From Rhodoplanes elegans (lineage in GTDB: Bacteria; Pseudomonadota; Alphaproteobacteria; Rhizobiales; Xanthobacteraceae), in the NCBI RefSeq assembly GCF_016653355.1, contig NZ_NHSK01000051.1, positions 1 to 64,000 on the forward strand: a stretch of DNA of 64,000 bases. Reading direction: 5' to 3'. The translations under genes were made by a program, and so were the position numbers. This document shows positions 31,059 to 40,131 of this stretch, piece by piece. Each line of letters opens with the position of its first letter. Position 1 is the stretch's first letter. Below the pieces are notes generated by a model that was not told the DNA's origin, did no database searches, and saw only the letters and a list, made by a program, of their open reading frames with translations.

Positions 31059-34000
31059 ATGGCCCATCGTATCGACTTCGGCGACCTCCGCGACGGCGCG
31101 ACCGGTGGTCCCGCCCGGATGCAGGAGGCGCTCCGCGCCGGCCTCGCCGCGACCGGGAACGAGGGGCATGCCCGGATGATCTCCGGCCAGGACGTGCTGT
31201 TCTGCGGCAGCCCCGACCCGTCGCCGCGCTGGCGGGCGGGCGAGCGGCTGCATCATCTGTTCGAGGACGCGGCCGACCGGTTCGGTCGCAACGCCGCGGT
31301 GGTCACGTCCGACGCGTCGCTGACCTATGCCGAGCTCGACCGCCGCGCCAACCAGGTGGCCCGCCACCTGATCGCCCGCGGCGTGAAGGCCGGCGATCGC
31401 GTCGGCCTGCTGTTCGACAAGACGGTCGAGACCTACGTCGCGCTGGTCGCGGTGATGAAGGCGAACGCCGCCTATGTGCCGCTCGATCCCGGCCTGCCGG
31501 CCGAGCGCATCCGCTACATGCTCGGCGACGCGATGATCCGCACCATCGTGTCGATGGCGAGCTTCTCCGAGCGGCTGTCCGCCCAGGACGCCACCGCCGT
31601 GCTGCTCGACGCCGAGCGCGCCGAGATCGACGCCCGCGCGCCCGACCGGCTGTTCGCCGGCGAGGTCGGCGAGACCGACGACCAGGGCTGCTACGTCATC
31701 TACACGTCGGGCACCACCGGCAATCCGAAGGGCGTGCTGGTCGAGCATCCGAGCATCTGCAACTTCGTGCGCGTCGCCGCGGACCGCTACGGCTACCGGC
31801 CGGGCGACCGCGTCTACCAGGGCATGACCATCGCGTTCGACTTCTCGATCGAGGAGACCTGGGTGCCGCTGATGGCCGGCGCCACGCTGGTGCCGGCGCG
31901 CGCCGGCGGCGGGCTGGTCGGCGAGGAGCTGGCCGACTTCCTGCACGAGCGCCGCGTCACCGCGATGTGCTGCTGCCCGACGCTGCTCTCCACCATCGAG
32001 CGCGACCTGCCGCATCTGCGCCTGCTGATGGTCGGCGGCGAGGCCTGCCCGCAGAACCTGGTGATGCGCTGGAGCCGGCGCGGCCGCACCATCCTCAACA
32101 CGTATGGGCCGACCGAGGCGACCGTCACGGCGACCGTCACCGAGCTCGTGCCGGAGAAGCCCGTCACCATCGGCATCCCGATGCCGACCTACTCGATCGT
32201 GATCCTCGACCCGGCGGAGCCGCGCTCCATGCCGCGCGGCGAGCTGGGCGAGATCGGCATCGCCGGCATCGGCGTCGCCGCCGGCTATCTCAACCGCGAG
32301 GAGCTGACGGGCCAGAAGTTCATCGACGACTTCGTCGGCATCCCGAACAACGCCTCCAAGCGCATCTATCGCACCGGCGACCTCGGCCGCATCAACGACG
32401 CGGGCGAGATCGAGTATCTCGGCCGCATCGACACCCAGGTGAAGATCCGCGGCTACCGCATCGAGCTCGTCGAGATCGAGTCGGTGATGATGGAGATGCC
32501 GCAGATCGCCCAGGCCGCGGTGTCGACCTTCGAGCCCGAGCCCGGCCAGCCCGAGCTGGTCGGCTATTATGCGCTGAAGCCCGGCGCGGCGGCGCTGCCG
32601 AAGGCCGAGATCGTCCAGGCGCTCAAGCGCCGGCTGCCCGCCTACATGGTGCCCGCTTATCTGGAGGAGCTGGCCGCGATCCCGATGTCGGCCTCGAACA
32701 AGGCCGACCGCAAGCGCCTGCCGAAGCCGACCGGCGGTCGCGTCCAGGCCGGCGGCAGCGACAAGGTGGTCGCCGCTCGCACCGACAACGAGCGCCTGCT
32801 GGTCGAGGCGATCGCCGAGATCCTCACCGTCGAGCGCGTCTCGATCGAGGACCACTTCTTCGACGACCTCGGCGCCAACTCGCTCCTGATGGCGCGCTTC
32901 TGCGCCCGCATCCGCCGCAACCCGGGCATGGAGAACGTCTCCATGCGCGACATCTACACCAACCCGACGATCGCCAGGCTCGCCGCGATCTTCGACGCCG
33001 ACGGGCAGGCGGCCGAGGTCGCGGTCGCGCCCGAGCCGTTCCACGTCCCGTCGGACTTTTCGTATTACGCCTGCGGCGCGGCTCAGCTCCTGTTCTACGG
33101 CGCGATGAGCCTGCTCGGCCTCGCGGTCTTCGACATCGGCCTCGAATGGGCCTATGCGGTGGCCGGCGACCCGGTGCAGCTCTATCTGCGCAGCGTGATC
33201 GCGGCGGTCGGCGGCTTCTTCGGGCTGACGGCCGTTTCGGTGATCGGCAAGTGGCTCCTGGTCGGCCGCTTCACGGAGGAGCGCATCCCGATCTGGTCGG
33301 CGCGCTACTTCCGCTTCTGGGCCGCCAAGACGCTGATCCGCAACGCGCCGGTTGCGCTGTTCGCCGGCCACCCGATCTTCAACGTCTATCTGCGCCTGCT
33401 CGGCGCCAAGGTCGGCCGCAACACCATCGTCAAGACGCGCTTCGTGCCGGTGGCCACCGACCTGATCTCGATCGGCGACGACACCATCCTGCGCAAGGAG
33501 ACGATCCTGCTCGGCTACCGGGCGCAGTCGAACTACATCACCACGGGCCGCGTCAGCATCGGCGACCGCGCCTTCGTGGGCGAGGCGAGCGTGCTCGACA
33601 TCGACACCGCGATGGGGAACGACACCCAGCTCGGCCACGCCTCCTCGCTGCAGAGCGGCCAGCGCGTGCCGGACGGCAAGCGCATGCACGGCTCGCCCGC
33701 CATCGAGACGACGGCTGACTACGTGCGGGTGGAGGCGCCGCCCGCGTCGATGCTCCGCCGGGTGCTCGCCGAGACCGTGCAGCTCGCCGGCCTGTTCGCG
33801 ATCGTCATCCCGCTGCCGATCGTCGCGCTCGCCCTGTGGGAGCAGCACTCCGCCACGGCGGCCGGCGCCGCCGCCGCGACCGGCTTCTGGACCTCGCTGC
33901 CGACCGTGCTGGCCGTGTCGGTGATCTCGTTCTTCGGCTCGCTCGTCACCGGGCTCGCCGGCGTGTGGGCGGTGCCGCGCCTCGCGCGCTTCTTCCTGAA

Positions 34001-35267
34001 GGAAGGCCGCACCTACTCGACCTTCGGGCTCCACGCTTGGCTGCAGGGCCTCACCGAGAAGTTCTCGAACTCGCTGTTCTTCAACGTGCTGTTCGGCGAT
34101 AGCTCGGCCATCGTCCACTACATGCGCTTCGTCGGCTGGAACCTGAACAAGGTCGACCAGACCGGCTCGAACATGGGCACCAACCAGAAGCACGACAACC
34201 CGTTCTGCTGCGAGATCGGCTCCGGCACGATGGTCTCGGACGGGCTGTCGATGATCAACGTGGAGATGTCGGCCTCGGCGTTCCGGCTCTGCGACACCCG
34301 CATCGGCGACAACAACTACCTGGGCAACAACATTCACTATCCGCCCGGCGGCCGCACCGGCGCCAACGTGCTGCTCGGCACCAAGGTGATGATCCCGATC
34401 GACGGCCCGGTGCAGGAGAATGTCGGCCTGCTCGGCTCGCCGCCCTTCGCCATTCCCCGCATGGTCGAGCGCGACAAGTCGATGCTCGGCGCCATTCCCG
34501 AGGACGAGCGGCTGCGCCGTCTCGCCGCCAAGAACCGCTACAATGCCGTGACGGCGGCGCTGTTCCTCGCCACCCGCTGGCTCCTGGTGTTCGCCTCGTT
34601 GGCCGTGTGGCAGGCCGCGCTGCTGACCTACGACCGCTTCGGCGTCTTCTCGCTGTTCGCCGCCGGTGCCGTCACGTCGGCCGCCGCGGTGCTGTGGTTC
34701 ACGTTCCTGGAGCGCGCCTCGCTCGGCTTCGGCTCCCTGAAGCCCGAGATGGTGACCATCTACGATCCGTATTTCTGGAGCCACGAGCGGCACTGGAAGC
34801 TGTCCGACTGGCCGCACGTCCAGCTGTTCGGCGGCACGCCGATCAAGAGCCTGATCCTGTGGCTGATGGGCGTGAAGGTCGGCCGCAAGGTCGTCGACTT
34901 CGGCTGCTCGATCACCGACCGCAGCCTCACCCAGGTCGGCGACTACGCCAACCTCAACGAGGGCAGCGTCCTGCAGGCGCACTCGCTGGAGGAGGGCGTG
35001 TTCAAGTCCGATCACATCCGCATGGGCACGGGCTGCACGCTCGGCCCCTCGGCCTTCGTGCACTACGGCGTGACGCTCGGCGAGCACGTGGTGATCGACA
35101 CCGATGCCTTCCTGATGAAGGGCGAGGTGGTCGACTCCCACACCACTTGGCGGGGCAATCCGGCCAAGCTGTTCCGCCGGCACGGCTCCGCCGACGGCGC
35201 GCTCGGCGCCGCCGTCTACCGGGCCCCGGAGGCGGTCGCCCCGGCCTACCGGATCGCGGCGGAGTAG
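31059..35267 (+). CDS. Pls/PosA-type NRPS: adenylation, carrier and membrane beta-helix domains
   Basis: 1402 aa from ATG at 31059; a longer frame opens upstream but its first 43 residues look non-coding. Residues about 55-545 are an adenylation domain: YTSGTTGNPKG near 215, NTYGPTEATVT, YRTGDLG, and a Lys in the SASNKADRK end. Residues 575-645 are a carrier with S608 in DDLGANSLLMARF. There is no condensation domain. From about 668 the protein is membrane-embedded with hydrophobic helices alternating with left-handed beta-helix segments (VGRNTIVKTRF, SIGDRAFVGEAS, GDNNYLGNN), as in the NRPS terminal domain of poly-lysine synthetase and PosA. It should load an amino acid and transfer or polymerise it at the membrane. 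Substrate not predicted. Confidence 0.88.
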   Translation: MAHRIDFGDLRDGATGGPARMQEALRAGLAATGNEGHARMISGQDVLFCGSPDPSPRWRAGERLHHLFEDAADRFGRNAAVVTSDASLTYAELDRRANQVARHLIARGVKAGDRVGLLFDKTVETYVALVAVMKANAAYVPLDPGLPAERIRYMLGDAMIRTIVSMASFSERLSAQDATAVLLDAERAEIDARAPDRLFAGEVGETDDQGCYVIYTSGTTGNPKGVLVEHPSICNFVRVAADRYGYRPGDRVYQGMTIAFDFSIEETWVPLMAGATLVPARAGGGLVGEELADFLHERRVTAMCCCPTLLSTIERDLPHLRLLMVGGEACPQNLVMRWSRRGRTILNTYGPTEATVTATVTELVPEKPVTIGIPMPTYSIVILDPAEPRSMPRGELGEIGIAGIGVAAGYLNREELTGQKFIDDFVGIPNNASKRIYRTGDLGRINDAGEIEYLGRIDTQVKIRGYRIELVEIESVMMEMPQIAQAAVSTFEPEPGQPELVGYYALKPGAAALPKAEIVQALKRRLPAYMVPAYLEELAAIPMSASNKADRKRLPKPTGGRVQAGGSDKVVAARTDNERLLVEAIAEILTVERVSIEDHFFDDLGANSLLMARFCARIRRNPGMENVSMRDIYTNPTIARLAAIFDADGQAAEVAVAPEPFHVPSDFSYYACGAAQLLFYGAMSLLGLAVFDIGLEWAYAVAGDPVQLYLRSVIAAVGGFFGLTAVSVIGKWLLVGRFTEERIPIWSARYFRFWAAKTLIRNAPVALFAGHPIFNVYLRLLGAKVGRNTIVKTRFVPVATDLISIGDDTILRKETILLGYRAQSNYITTGRVSIGDRAFVGEASVLDIDTAMGNDTQLGHASSLQSGQRVPDGKRMHGSPAIETTADYVRVEAPPASMLRRVLAETVQLAGLFAIVIPLPIVALALWEQHSATAAGAAAATGFWTSLPTVLAVSVISFFGSLVTGLAGVWAVPRLARFFLKEGRTYSTFGLHAWLQGLTEKFSNSLFFNVLFGDSSAIVHYMRFVGWNLNKVDQTGSNMGTNQKHDNPFCCEIGSGTMVSDGLSMINVEMSASAFRLCDTRIGDNNYLGNNIHYPPGGRTGANVLLGTKVMIPIDGPVQENVGLLGSPPFAIPRMVERDKSMLGAIPEDERLRRLAAKNRYNAVTAALFLATRWLLVFASLAVWQAALLTYDRFGVFSLFAAGAVTSAAAVLWFTFLERASLGFGSLKPEMVTIYDPYFWSHERHWKLSDWPHVQLFGGTPIKSLILWLMGVKVGRKVVDFGCSITDRSLTQVGDYANLNEGSVLQAHSLEEGVFKSDHIRMGTGCTLGPSAFVHYGVTLGEHVVIDTDAFLMKGEVVDSHTTWRGNPAKLFRRHGSADGALGAAVYRAPEAVAPAYRIAAE

Positions 35268-35304
35268 ATCCGTGCCGCCGACCGACCTGATCACGTCGAC
35301 AAGC

Positions 35305-35327
35305 ATGGCCGGGCTCGCCCCGGCCAT
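35305..35327. repeat. Intergenic palindrome, rhizobial type
   Basis: ATGGCCGGG and CCCGGCCAT-type arms around a short loop, 38 bases after the NRPS stop. The motif resembles dispersed palindromes of Hyphomicrobiales. It may weaken readthrough from the NRPS gene to the GNAT gene. Confidence 0.5.
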
Positions 35328-35378
35328 TCGCGTTCTTCGCGCCGGCCGCGGCCGGGCGCGCCGCCGGAGCATGCAGCC

Positions 35379-35882
35379 GTGGACATGACGACGAAGCCGA
35401 GAGTCCGAGGGCTCTTTCCGGGGGCGCCCGCGCCGGCGAGCGTGCGGCTCGCCGACGTGACGGCCGACAACTGGCGCGACGTCGCCGCGCTCGAGCTCGA
35501 GCCCGAGCAGCGCGATCTCGTCGCCGGCAATCTCTACTCGATCGCCGAGTCGAAGTTCGATCCGCTGGCGCGGCCGCGCGCCATCTACGCCGGCAGCGAG
35601 CTGGTCGGCTTCCTGATGTACGACGTCGGCAGCGACGATCCGCGGCGCGCCGTCATCTACCGGTTCATGATCGACCGCCGCTTCCAGGGCTTCGGCTACG
35701 GCCGTGCGGCGCTGGAGCGGGCGCTCGACGAGATCCGCGCCGTGCCCGACGTCGCCACCATCGCGATCTGCTACGAGCCGGCCAACCCGGCCAAGAAGCT
35801 CTATGCCAGCGTCGGCTTCGTCGAGATCGGCTCCGACGAGGATGGCGAGGTGATCGCCGAGCTTCCGGTGACGGCGGCATGA
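35379..35882 (+). CDS. GNAT acetyltransferase, BltD/PaiA-like polyamine acetyltransferase
   Basis: 167 aa from GTG at 35379 (GGAG upstream; ATG at 35385 is an alternative). The family pattern is that of spermine/spermidine acetyltransferases: ALELEPEQRDLVAGNLYSIA, AIYAGSELVGFLMYD, RFMIDRRFQGFGYGRAALE with the acetyl-CoA-binding RxxGxG-like loop, and CYEPANPAKKLYASVGF. It would acetylate a primary amine with acetyl-CoA. It lies between the NRPS and the carrier-activating enzyme and upstream of an acetylpolyamine amidohydrolase, which together point to polyamine chemistry. Confidence 0.82.
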   Translation: MDMTTKPRVRGLFPGAPAPASVRLADVTADNWRDVAALELEPEQRDLVAGNLYSIAESKFDPLARPRAIYAGSELVGFLMYDVGSDDPRRAVIYRFMIDRRFQGFGYGRAALERALDEIRAVPDVATIAICYEPANPAKKLYASVGFVEIGSDEDGEVIAELPVTAA

Positions 35883-35894
35883 GGCGGAGGACGG

Positions 35895-36590
35895 ATGCTG
35901 CTCGACGGTGACACGACGCACGATGCGCTCCCCGCGGCCGGACGGGCGTTCACCGGGACGGCCCACCACCCCGAGGTCGCCGCCCTGCAGCGCGTCCTCG
36001 ACGTGCTCGTCCCCGGCGTCGCGGTGGGTTGCCGGGCGATCCTTCCGGGCGACGAGGCGGCGCTGCGCGAGGCGGAGGCGGACTCGATCGTCTCCACCAT
36101 CGTCGCGGTGCGGCGCGCCAGCGGTGCTGCCCGCGTGGTCGCGCGGGCGCTGCTCGATGACCTCGGCCATCGCGACGTGGTCCTGGTGCGCACCGCCTCC
36201 GGGGCGCCGGCCTGGCCCGACGGGATCGTCGGCTCGCTGGCGCACGATCAGGAGATCGCGGTCGCCGCGGTGGCGAGCCGGGCGCGCATCGCGGCGCTCG
36301 GCATCGACGTCGAGCCGGCCGACCCGCTGCCGGACGACATCGTCGATCTCGTGGTGACGGCGGCCGAGCACGACGGTCTCGACCGCGATCCCTTGCACGG
36401 GCGCCTGCTGTTCGCCGCCAAGGAAGCCGTGTACAAGGCGATGCATCCGCTCGACGGGGTCTTCCTCGATTTCCACGACATCGTGGTCGACCTCGCCGCC
36501 CGCACGGCCGTCGTCCCGAGCGGCCGCATCCTCGATCTCGCCGTATGCCGCGCGCCGCGGATCGTCGTTCTCGCCCTCCTGCGCGCGTGA
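35895..36590 (+). CDS. 4'-phosphopantetheinyl transferase (EntD/Sfp superfamily)
   Basis: 231 aa, ATG after GGAGGACGG. Motifs of the EntD group: GSLAHDQEIAVAAVA, LGIDVEPADPLP with the metal-binding Asp and Glu, and LLFAAKEAVYKAM with the catalytic Lys. It transfers the pantetheine arm of coenzyme A to the carrier serine, here most likely S608 of the adjacent NRPS. Twelve bases separate it from the GNAT gene. Confidence 0.85.
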   Translation: MLLDGDTTHDALPAAGRAFTGTAHHPEVAALQRVLDVLVPGVAVGCRAILPGDEAALREAEADSIVSTIVAVRRASGAARVVARALLDDLGHRDVVLVRTASGAPAWPDGIVGSLAHDQEIAVAAVASRARIAALGIDVEPADPLPDDIVDLVVTAAEHDGLDRDPLHGRLLFAAKEAVYKAMHPLDGVFLDFHDIVVDLAARTAVVPSGRILDLAVCRAPRIVVLALLRA

Positions 36591-36616
36591 GGCCGGGGCC
36601 GCTCCCCGCAGAGTTC

Positions 36617-37648
36617 ATGATCACGATCTACAGCGACGCTCACGCCTTGCACGACGGCAAGGCGGAGTTGCACGACGGCAAGCTGGTGTCGAGCTTCGAG
36701 ATGCCGCGCCGGGCCGAGCTGGTTCTCGCGCGCGTCCAGGAGGTCGGTCTCGGGCCGGTGTCGCCGCCGAAGATCTTCGGGCTCGATCCGGTGCGGCGCG
36801 TGCACGCGCCGGACTACGTGGCGTTCCTCGAGACCGCCTGGGACGAATGGGTCGCCGAGCACGGTGAATACGACGCGCTGCCGTTCACCTGGATCGGCCC
36901 GGGCATGCGGCGCGTCGTGCCCGATCATATCGACGGCAAGCTCGGCTACTATTCGTTCGATGCGGGCACGCCGATCACGGCCGGCACGTTTCGCGCGATC
37001 AGGTCCGCGGCCGACGTCGCGCTCACCGGCGCCGAGCTGATCGTGCGCGGCGAACGGGTCGCCTTCGCCCTCACGCGGCCGCCCGGTCATCATGCGCATC
37101 GCGCCTGCTACGGCGGCTACTGCTTCTTCAACAACGCCGCCGTGGCGGCGCAGGCGCTACGCGACGCCGGCGCCGATCGCGTCGCCGTGCTCGACATCGA
37201 CTATCACCACGGCAACGGCACCCAGGATATCTTCTACAGCCGTGGTGACGTGCTGTTCGCGTCGCTGCACGCCGATCCGGTGCAGGAGTATCCTTATTAT
37301 CTCGGTTTTTCCGATGAGACCGGAGAGGGAGCGGGAGAGGGCACCAACGTCAATTACCCGCTGCCGTTCGGCACCGGGTTCGACGTCTGGCACGCGGCGC
37401 TGCGCCATGCACTCGCCCGCATCGCCACTTTCCGGGCCGACGCGCTCGTCGTCTCGCTCGGCGTCGACACCTACAAGGGGGACCCGATCTCGCGTTTCCG
37501 GCTCGACACCGCTGATTATCCGGTGATCGGCGCGGCCCTCGCCGGCGCGGGGCTGCCGACCCTGTTCGTGATGGAGGGCGGCTACGCCGTCGAGGCGATC
37601 GGCGTTAACGCCGTCGGAGTGCTGCAGGGATTTGCGGACGCGGCATGA
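36617..37648 (+). CDS. Acetylpolyamine amidohydrolase, class II HDAC-like
   Basis: 343 aa from ATG at 36617. The deacetylase core is intact: RPPGHHAH (active-site His pair), LDIDYHHGNGTQDIFY with the Asp-x-His zinc ligands, and SLGVDTYKGDP with the third ligand. The long loop HADPVQEYPYYLGFSDETGE and the MYGLPF-like EYDALPFTW stretch are typical of bacterial acetylpolyamine amidohydrolases rather than histone deacetylases. It removes acetyl groups from N-acetylated polyamines. It ends the cassette, before a strong terminator hairpin. Confidence 0.85.
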   Translation: MITIYSDAHALHDGKAELHDGKLVSSFEMPRRAELVLARVQEVGLGPVSPPKIFGLDPVRRVHAPDYVAFLETAWDEWVAEHGEYDALPFTWIGPGMRRVVPDHIDGKLGYYSFDAGTPITAGTFRAIRSAADVALTGAELIVRGERVAFALTRPPGHHAHRACYGGYCFFNNAAVAAQALRDAGADRVAVLDIDYHHGNGTQDIFYSRGDVLFASLHADPVQEYPYYLGFSDETGEGAGEGTNVNYPLPFGTGFDVWHAALRHALARIATFRADALVVSLGVDTYKGDPISRFRLDTADYPVIGAALAGAGLPTLFVMEGGYAVEAIGVNAVGVLQGFADAA

Positions 37649-37659
37649 CGTCGACGTGC

Positions 37660-37698
37660 GAAGATCCACCGGTACGGACTCCGCACCGGTGGTTCTTC
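37660..37698 (+). terminator. Hairpin ending the NRPS/polyamine cassette
   Basis: Arms around 37660-37672 (GAAGATCCACCGGT-like) and 37685-37698 (ACCGGTGGTTCTTC) pair over 13 to 14 bases with a loop of about 12. It lies 12 bases after the amidohydrolase stop and before a convergent gene. There is no long T-run. Confidence 0.55.
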
Positions 37699-37725
37699 GT
37701 CATCGGCTCATCAGGCGCCGTCAGA

Positions 37726-38106
37726 TCACGGGCAGTACCAGACCGGGCCGATCTGGATGCAGCCGCGGTTGCGCCAACCCGGCGGACGTCCACCATAGCG
37801 ACGCCAGCCCGGCGGGGGACCACGATAGCCAGGACGCGGGCCGTCCCAGGCGCGTCCGCGCCGCCAGTCGTCGCGACGGTCGAAGCGCCCGTCGCGACCG
37901 TCGAAGCGACGCTCGTTCATCCGCCCGTCGCCCGGGCCGCGCCCATCGCCGGGCCCGAGGCCGCGTTGCGCGAGCGTGATCGGCGCTTCGGCCGAAGTCG
38001 CGCCGCGCGCGCCGTCCTGCGGCGCGGCGGCCGGTGACGCGGCGAGCGCCGGCGCTCCGCCCAGCATCAGAACGACGGCCGCTGCGCTCAGGAAACTCTT
38101 CGGCAT
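37726..38106 (-). CDS. Secreted Gly/Arg/Asp-rich protein
   Basis: 126 aa from ATG at 38106 after GGAGG. A signal peptide (MPKSFLSAAAVVLMLGGAPALA) is followed by a low-complexity Gly/Asp/Arg/Pro segment and the ending GCIQIGPVWYCP. Proteins with this end are common in rhizobia and Methylobacterium relatives, with unknown roles outside the inner membrane. Convergent with the polyamine cassette, divergent from nasT. Confidence 0.65.
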   Translation of the reverse strand: MPKSFLSAAAVVLMLGGAPALAASPAAAPQDGARGATSAEAPITLAQRGLGPGDGRGPGDGRMNERRFDGRDGRFDRRDDWRRGRAWDGPRPGYRGPPPGWRRYGGRPPGWRNRGCIQIGPVWYCP

Positions 38107-38291
38107 GTAGTGTCCTCCGGGGGGCTCGCGTGCGGCGTGGTGAACGCCTTCGTCAGGACAAAGCCCGAGTGCCGCACAAGTTTCACGAAGCGCGGCAAAT
38201 CGCCTGCGACGGTTTGCATCGCAGTGCCGTTCCGGCGACAATGCCGGCCGCGGGGCAGGGCGATGCCGGACGGGGTGGTGCGAGCCGGGCG

Positions 38292-38876
38292 ATGCAGGAC
38301 GGGGTGGTATCCATCGCGGTGGTCGACGCCGACCGGGCCCGCGCCGCGATCGTGGAGGAGGGGCTGCGCGCCGCGGGCATTCCGCGCGTCGCCATCGTGC
38401 CCGACTCGCCCGATCTCCTCGACCGCCTCGTCGCGCTCGCGCCCGACGTCGTGGTGATCGCCCTCGACAGCCCCAATCGCGACGTGCTCGAGCAGATGTT
38501 CAAGGTGTCGCGCGTCGTCGAACGTCCGGTCGCCATGTTCGTCGACCGCTCCGACGCCGCCACCATGCAGGCCGCCATCGATGCCGGCGTCTCCGCCTAT
38601 GTGGTCGACGGCCTCAAGCCGGAGCGGGTGCGCGCCATCGTCGACATGGCGGTGATGCGCTTCAACGCCTACAGCCGCATGCGCCGCGAGCTGGAGGAGG
38701 CGAAGACGGCGCTCGCGGATCGCCGGACCATCGACAAGGCGAAGGGTCTCTTGATGGCCCGCAAGGGCCTGTCCGAGGAGGCCGCCTACGCGCTGCTGCG
38801 GCGGACCGCCATGAACGAAAAGAAGCGCATGGTCGAGATCGCCCAGGCGATCATCACGGCGGCGGAGCTGTTCTGA
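38292..38876 (+). CDS. nasT: NasT antiterminator, ANTAR domain
   Basis: 194 aa from ATG at 38292. A receiver-like N-terminal domain (VSIAVVDADRARAAIVEEGL, VVVIALDSPNRDVLEQM) lacks a clear phospho-acceptor cluster. The C-terminal ANTAR module (ALADRRTIDKAKGLLMARKG, YALLRRTAMNEKKRMVEIAQ) binds paired hexaloop hairpins in nascent RNA and prevents termination. NasS holds it inactive until nitrate or nitrite binds. Its target is very likely the leader at 40132-40221. Confidence 0.88.
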   Translation: MQDGVVSIAVVDADRARAAIVEEGLRAAGIPRVAIVPDSPDLLDRLVALAPDVVVIALDSPNRDVLEQMFKVSRVVERPVAMFVDRSDAATMQAAIDAGVSAYVVDGLKPERVRAIVDMAVMRFNAYSRMRRELEEAKTALADRRTIDKAKGLLMARKGLSEEAAYALLRRTAMNEKKRMVEIAQAIITAAELF

Positions 38877-39919
38877 TGGCCAAGACCCGTCTCACCGTGG
38901 GCTGGGTGCCGCTCACCGACGTCGCCGTCCTGATCGCCGCGGCCGAGCGCGGCTTCGCGGCGGCCGAGGGCCTCGACCTCGTGCCGGTGCGCGAGACCTC
39001 GTGGGCCAACACGCGCGACAAGCTGGTGTTCGGCCACTTCGACGCCGCCCATATGCTGGCCCCGCTCGCGGTGGCGACGACGCTCGGCCTCGGCCATGTC
39101 GCGCTGCCGCTGGTCGCGCCCTTCATGTTCAACATCGGCGGGCATGCTGTGACGGTGTCGCGGCCGCTCGCCGCTCTGCTCGCGCCGCGCGGCGGCTTGT
39201 CGGGCCGCGTCGCGGATGCTGCGGCGGCGCTCGGTGACGTCGCCCGCGGCCGCGCCGCGGCCGGCGAGGGGCCGCTGACCTTCGCGGCCGTGTTCCCGTT
39301 TTCGGTCCATGCCTATCTGCTCCGGCGCCTGTTCGTCGCCGCCGGGCTCGATCCGGAGCGCGACGTCCGCCTCGTCGTGGTCCCGCCGCCCTTCATGGTC
39401 GATGCCCTGAGGCGCGGCCTGGTCGACGGCTTCTGCGTCGGCAGCCCGTGGAACAGCGTCGCGGTCGATGAGGGGGTCGGCACCATCGTGCTGCTCGGCA
39501 ACACGGTCGTGCCCGGCGCGCCCGACAAGGTGCTGGCGCTGCCGGCCGACCGCGCCGACACGCCGGAGGCGGCGGCGCTGATCCGTGCGCTGGCAGCAGC
39601 CGGCGCCTGGTGCGCGGCGCCGGAGAACCGGGCCGACCTCGCCGCGCTGCTGGCCGAGCCGCGCCATCTCGATCTGTCGGCCGACGTGATCCGGCGCACC
39701 CTGGAGGGCGCCCTCGTGATCGACGGCGCCGGCACGGTGCGTAACGACCCCAGCTTTCTGATTCTCGGCGAGGGCCGCCCCGAAAGCACTCAGGCCGACT
39801 GGCTGCACGACGCGATGACGGCGGCTGGCCATCTGCCGGAGGGGCGGCGCGAAGCCGTGCGCGCCGTGTTCCGTGGCGATCTCTACGATTCCGCATGCGC
39901 CGCCGCGGCGCCGCGCTGA
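38876..39919 (+). CDS. nasS: NasS nitrate/nitrite sensor (NrtA-like, cytoplasmic)
   Basis: 347 aa; ATG shares a base with the nasT stop. The NrtA/CmpA periplasmic-binding fold is recognisable (VGWVPLTDVAVLIAAAERGF, RETSWANTRDKLVFGHFDAA, GFCVGSPWNSVAV), but no signal peptide is present, so it stays in the cytoplasm. In other proteobacteria NasS binds nitrate or nitrite and releases NasT. Tight coupling to nasT supports the pairing. Confidence 0.88.
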   Translation: MAKTRLTVGWVPLTDVAVLIAAAERGFAAAEGLDLVPVRETSWANTRDKLVFGHFDAAHMLAPLAVATTLGLGHVALPLVAPFMFNIGGHAVTVSRPLAALLAPRGGLSGRVADAAAALGDVARGRAAAGEGPLTFAAVFPFSVHAYLLRRLFVAAGLDPERDVRLVVVPPPFMVDALRRGLVDGFCVGSPWNSVAVDEGVGTIVLLGNTVVPGAPDKVLALPADRADTPEAAALIRALAAAGAWCAAPENRADLAALLAEPRHLDLSADVIRRTLEGALVIDGAGTVRNDPSFLILGEGRPESTQADWLHDAMTAAGHLPEGRREAVRAVFRGDLYDSACAAAAPR

Positions 39920-40065
39920 CGCGTCTGGTCTGCTCACGACGTGTTCATCTGCTGCTTTTGCGGTGCCGAAAAGTCGCGCATCGTGATCGCCCGTGGCGAC
40001 CGCTCGGGCGCGGCACGCGCTCTCTAATCCCCGGACATTAAGTGATTTTCCGCAGCGCGGCAGGA

Positions 40066-40082
40066 TTGGCACGCGCCTTGTA
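40066..40082 (+). promoter_or_regulatory. Sigma-54 promoter of the nas operon
   Basis: TTGGCACGCGCCTTGTA matches the sigma-54 consensus TGGCACG-N4-TTGC except for T instead of C in the -12 element. It lies 162 bases before nrtA and at the start of the leader RNA. Nitrogen control through NtrC is expected. Upstream NtrC sites were not identified with confidence. Confidence 0.72.
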
Positions 40083-40131
40083 TATCCATTGTCAGTGGCC
40101 TCGCCGACGCTGACGGGGCCGCCTTCCAAAC

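Noticed and set aside
30462-36476. Open minus-strand frame of about 2000 codons opposite the NRPS, GNAT and PPTase genes
   Set aside because: It is an antisense shadow: Arg/His/Asp/Gly-rich, no domains, and the plus strand has full-length families in register.
36617-37648. Histone deacetylase acting on acetylated proteins
   Set aside because: The long loop with DPVQEYPYYLG and the length fit acetylpolyamine amidohydrolases better, and the neighbour is a polyamine-type acetyltransferase; protein substrates cannot be excluded.
38876-39919. A second periplasmic nitrate-binding protein
   Set aside because: No signal peptide and tight coupling to nasT make the cytoplasmic sensor NasS the better call.
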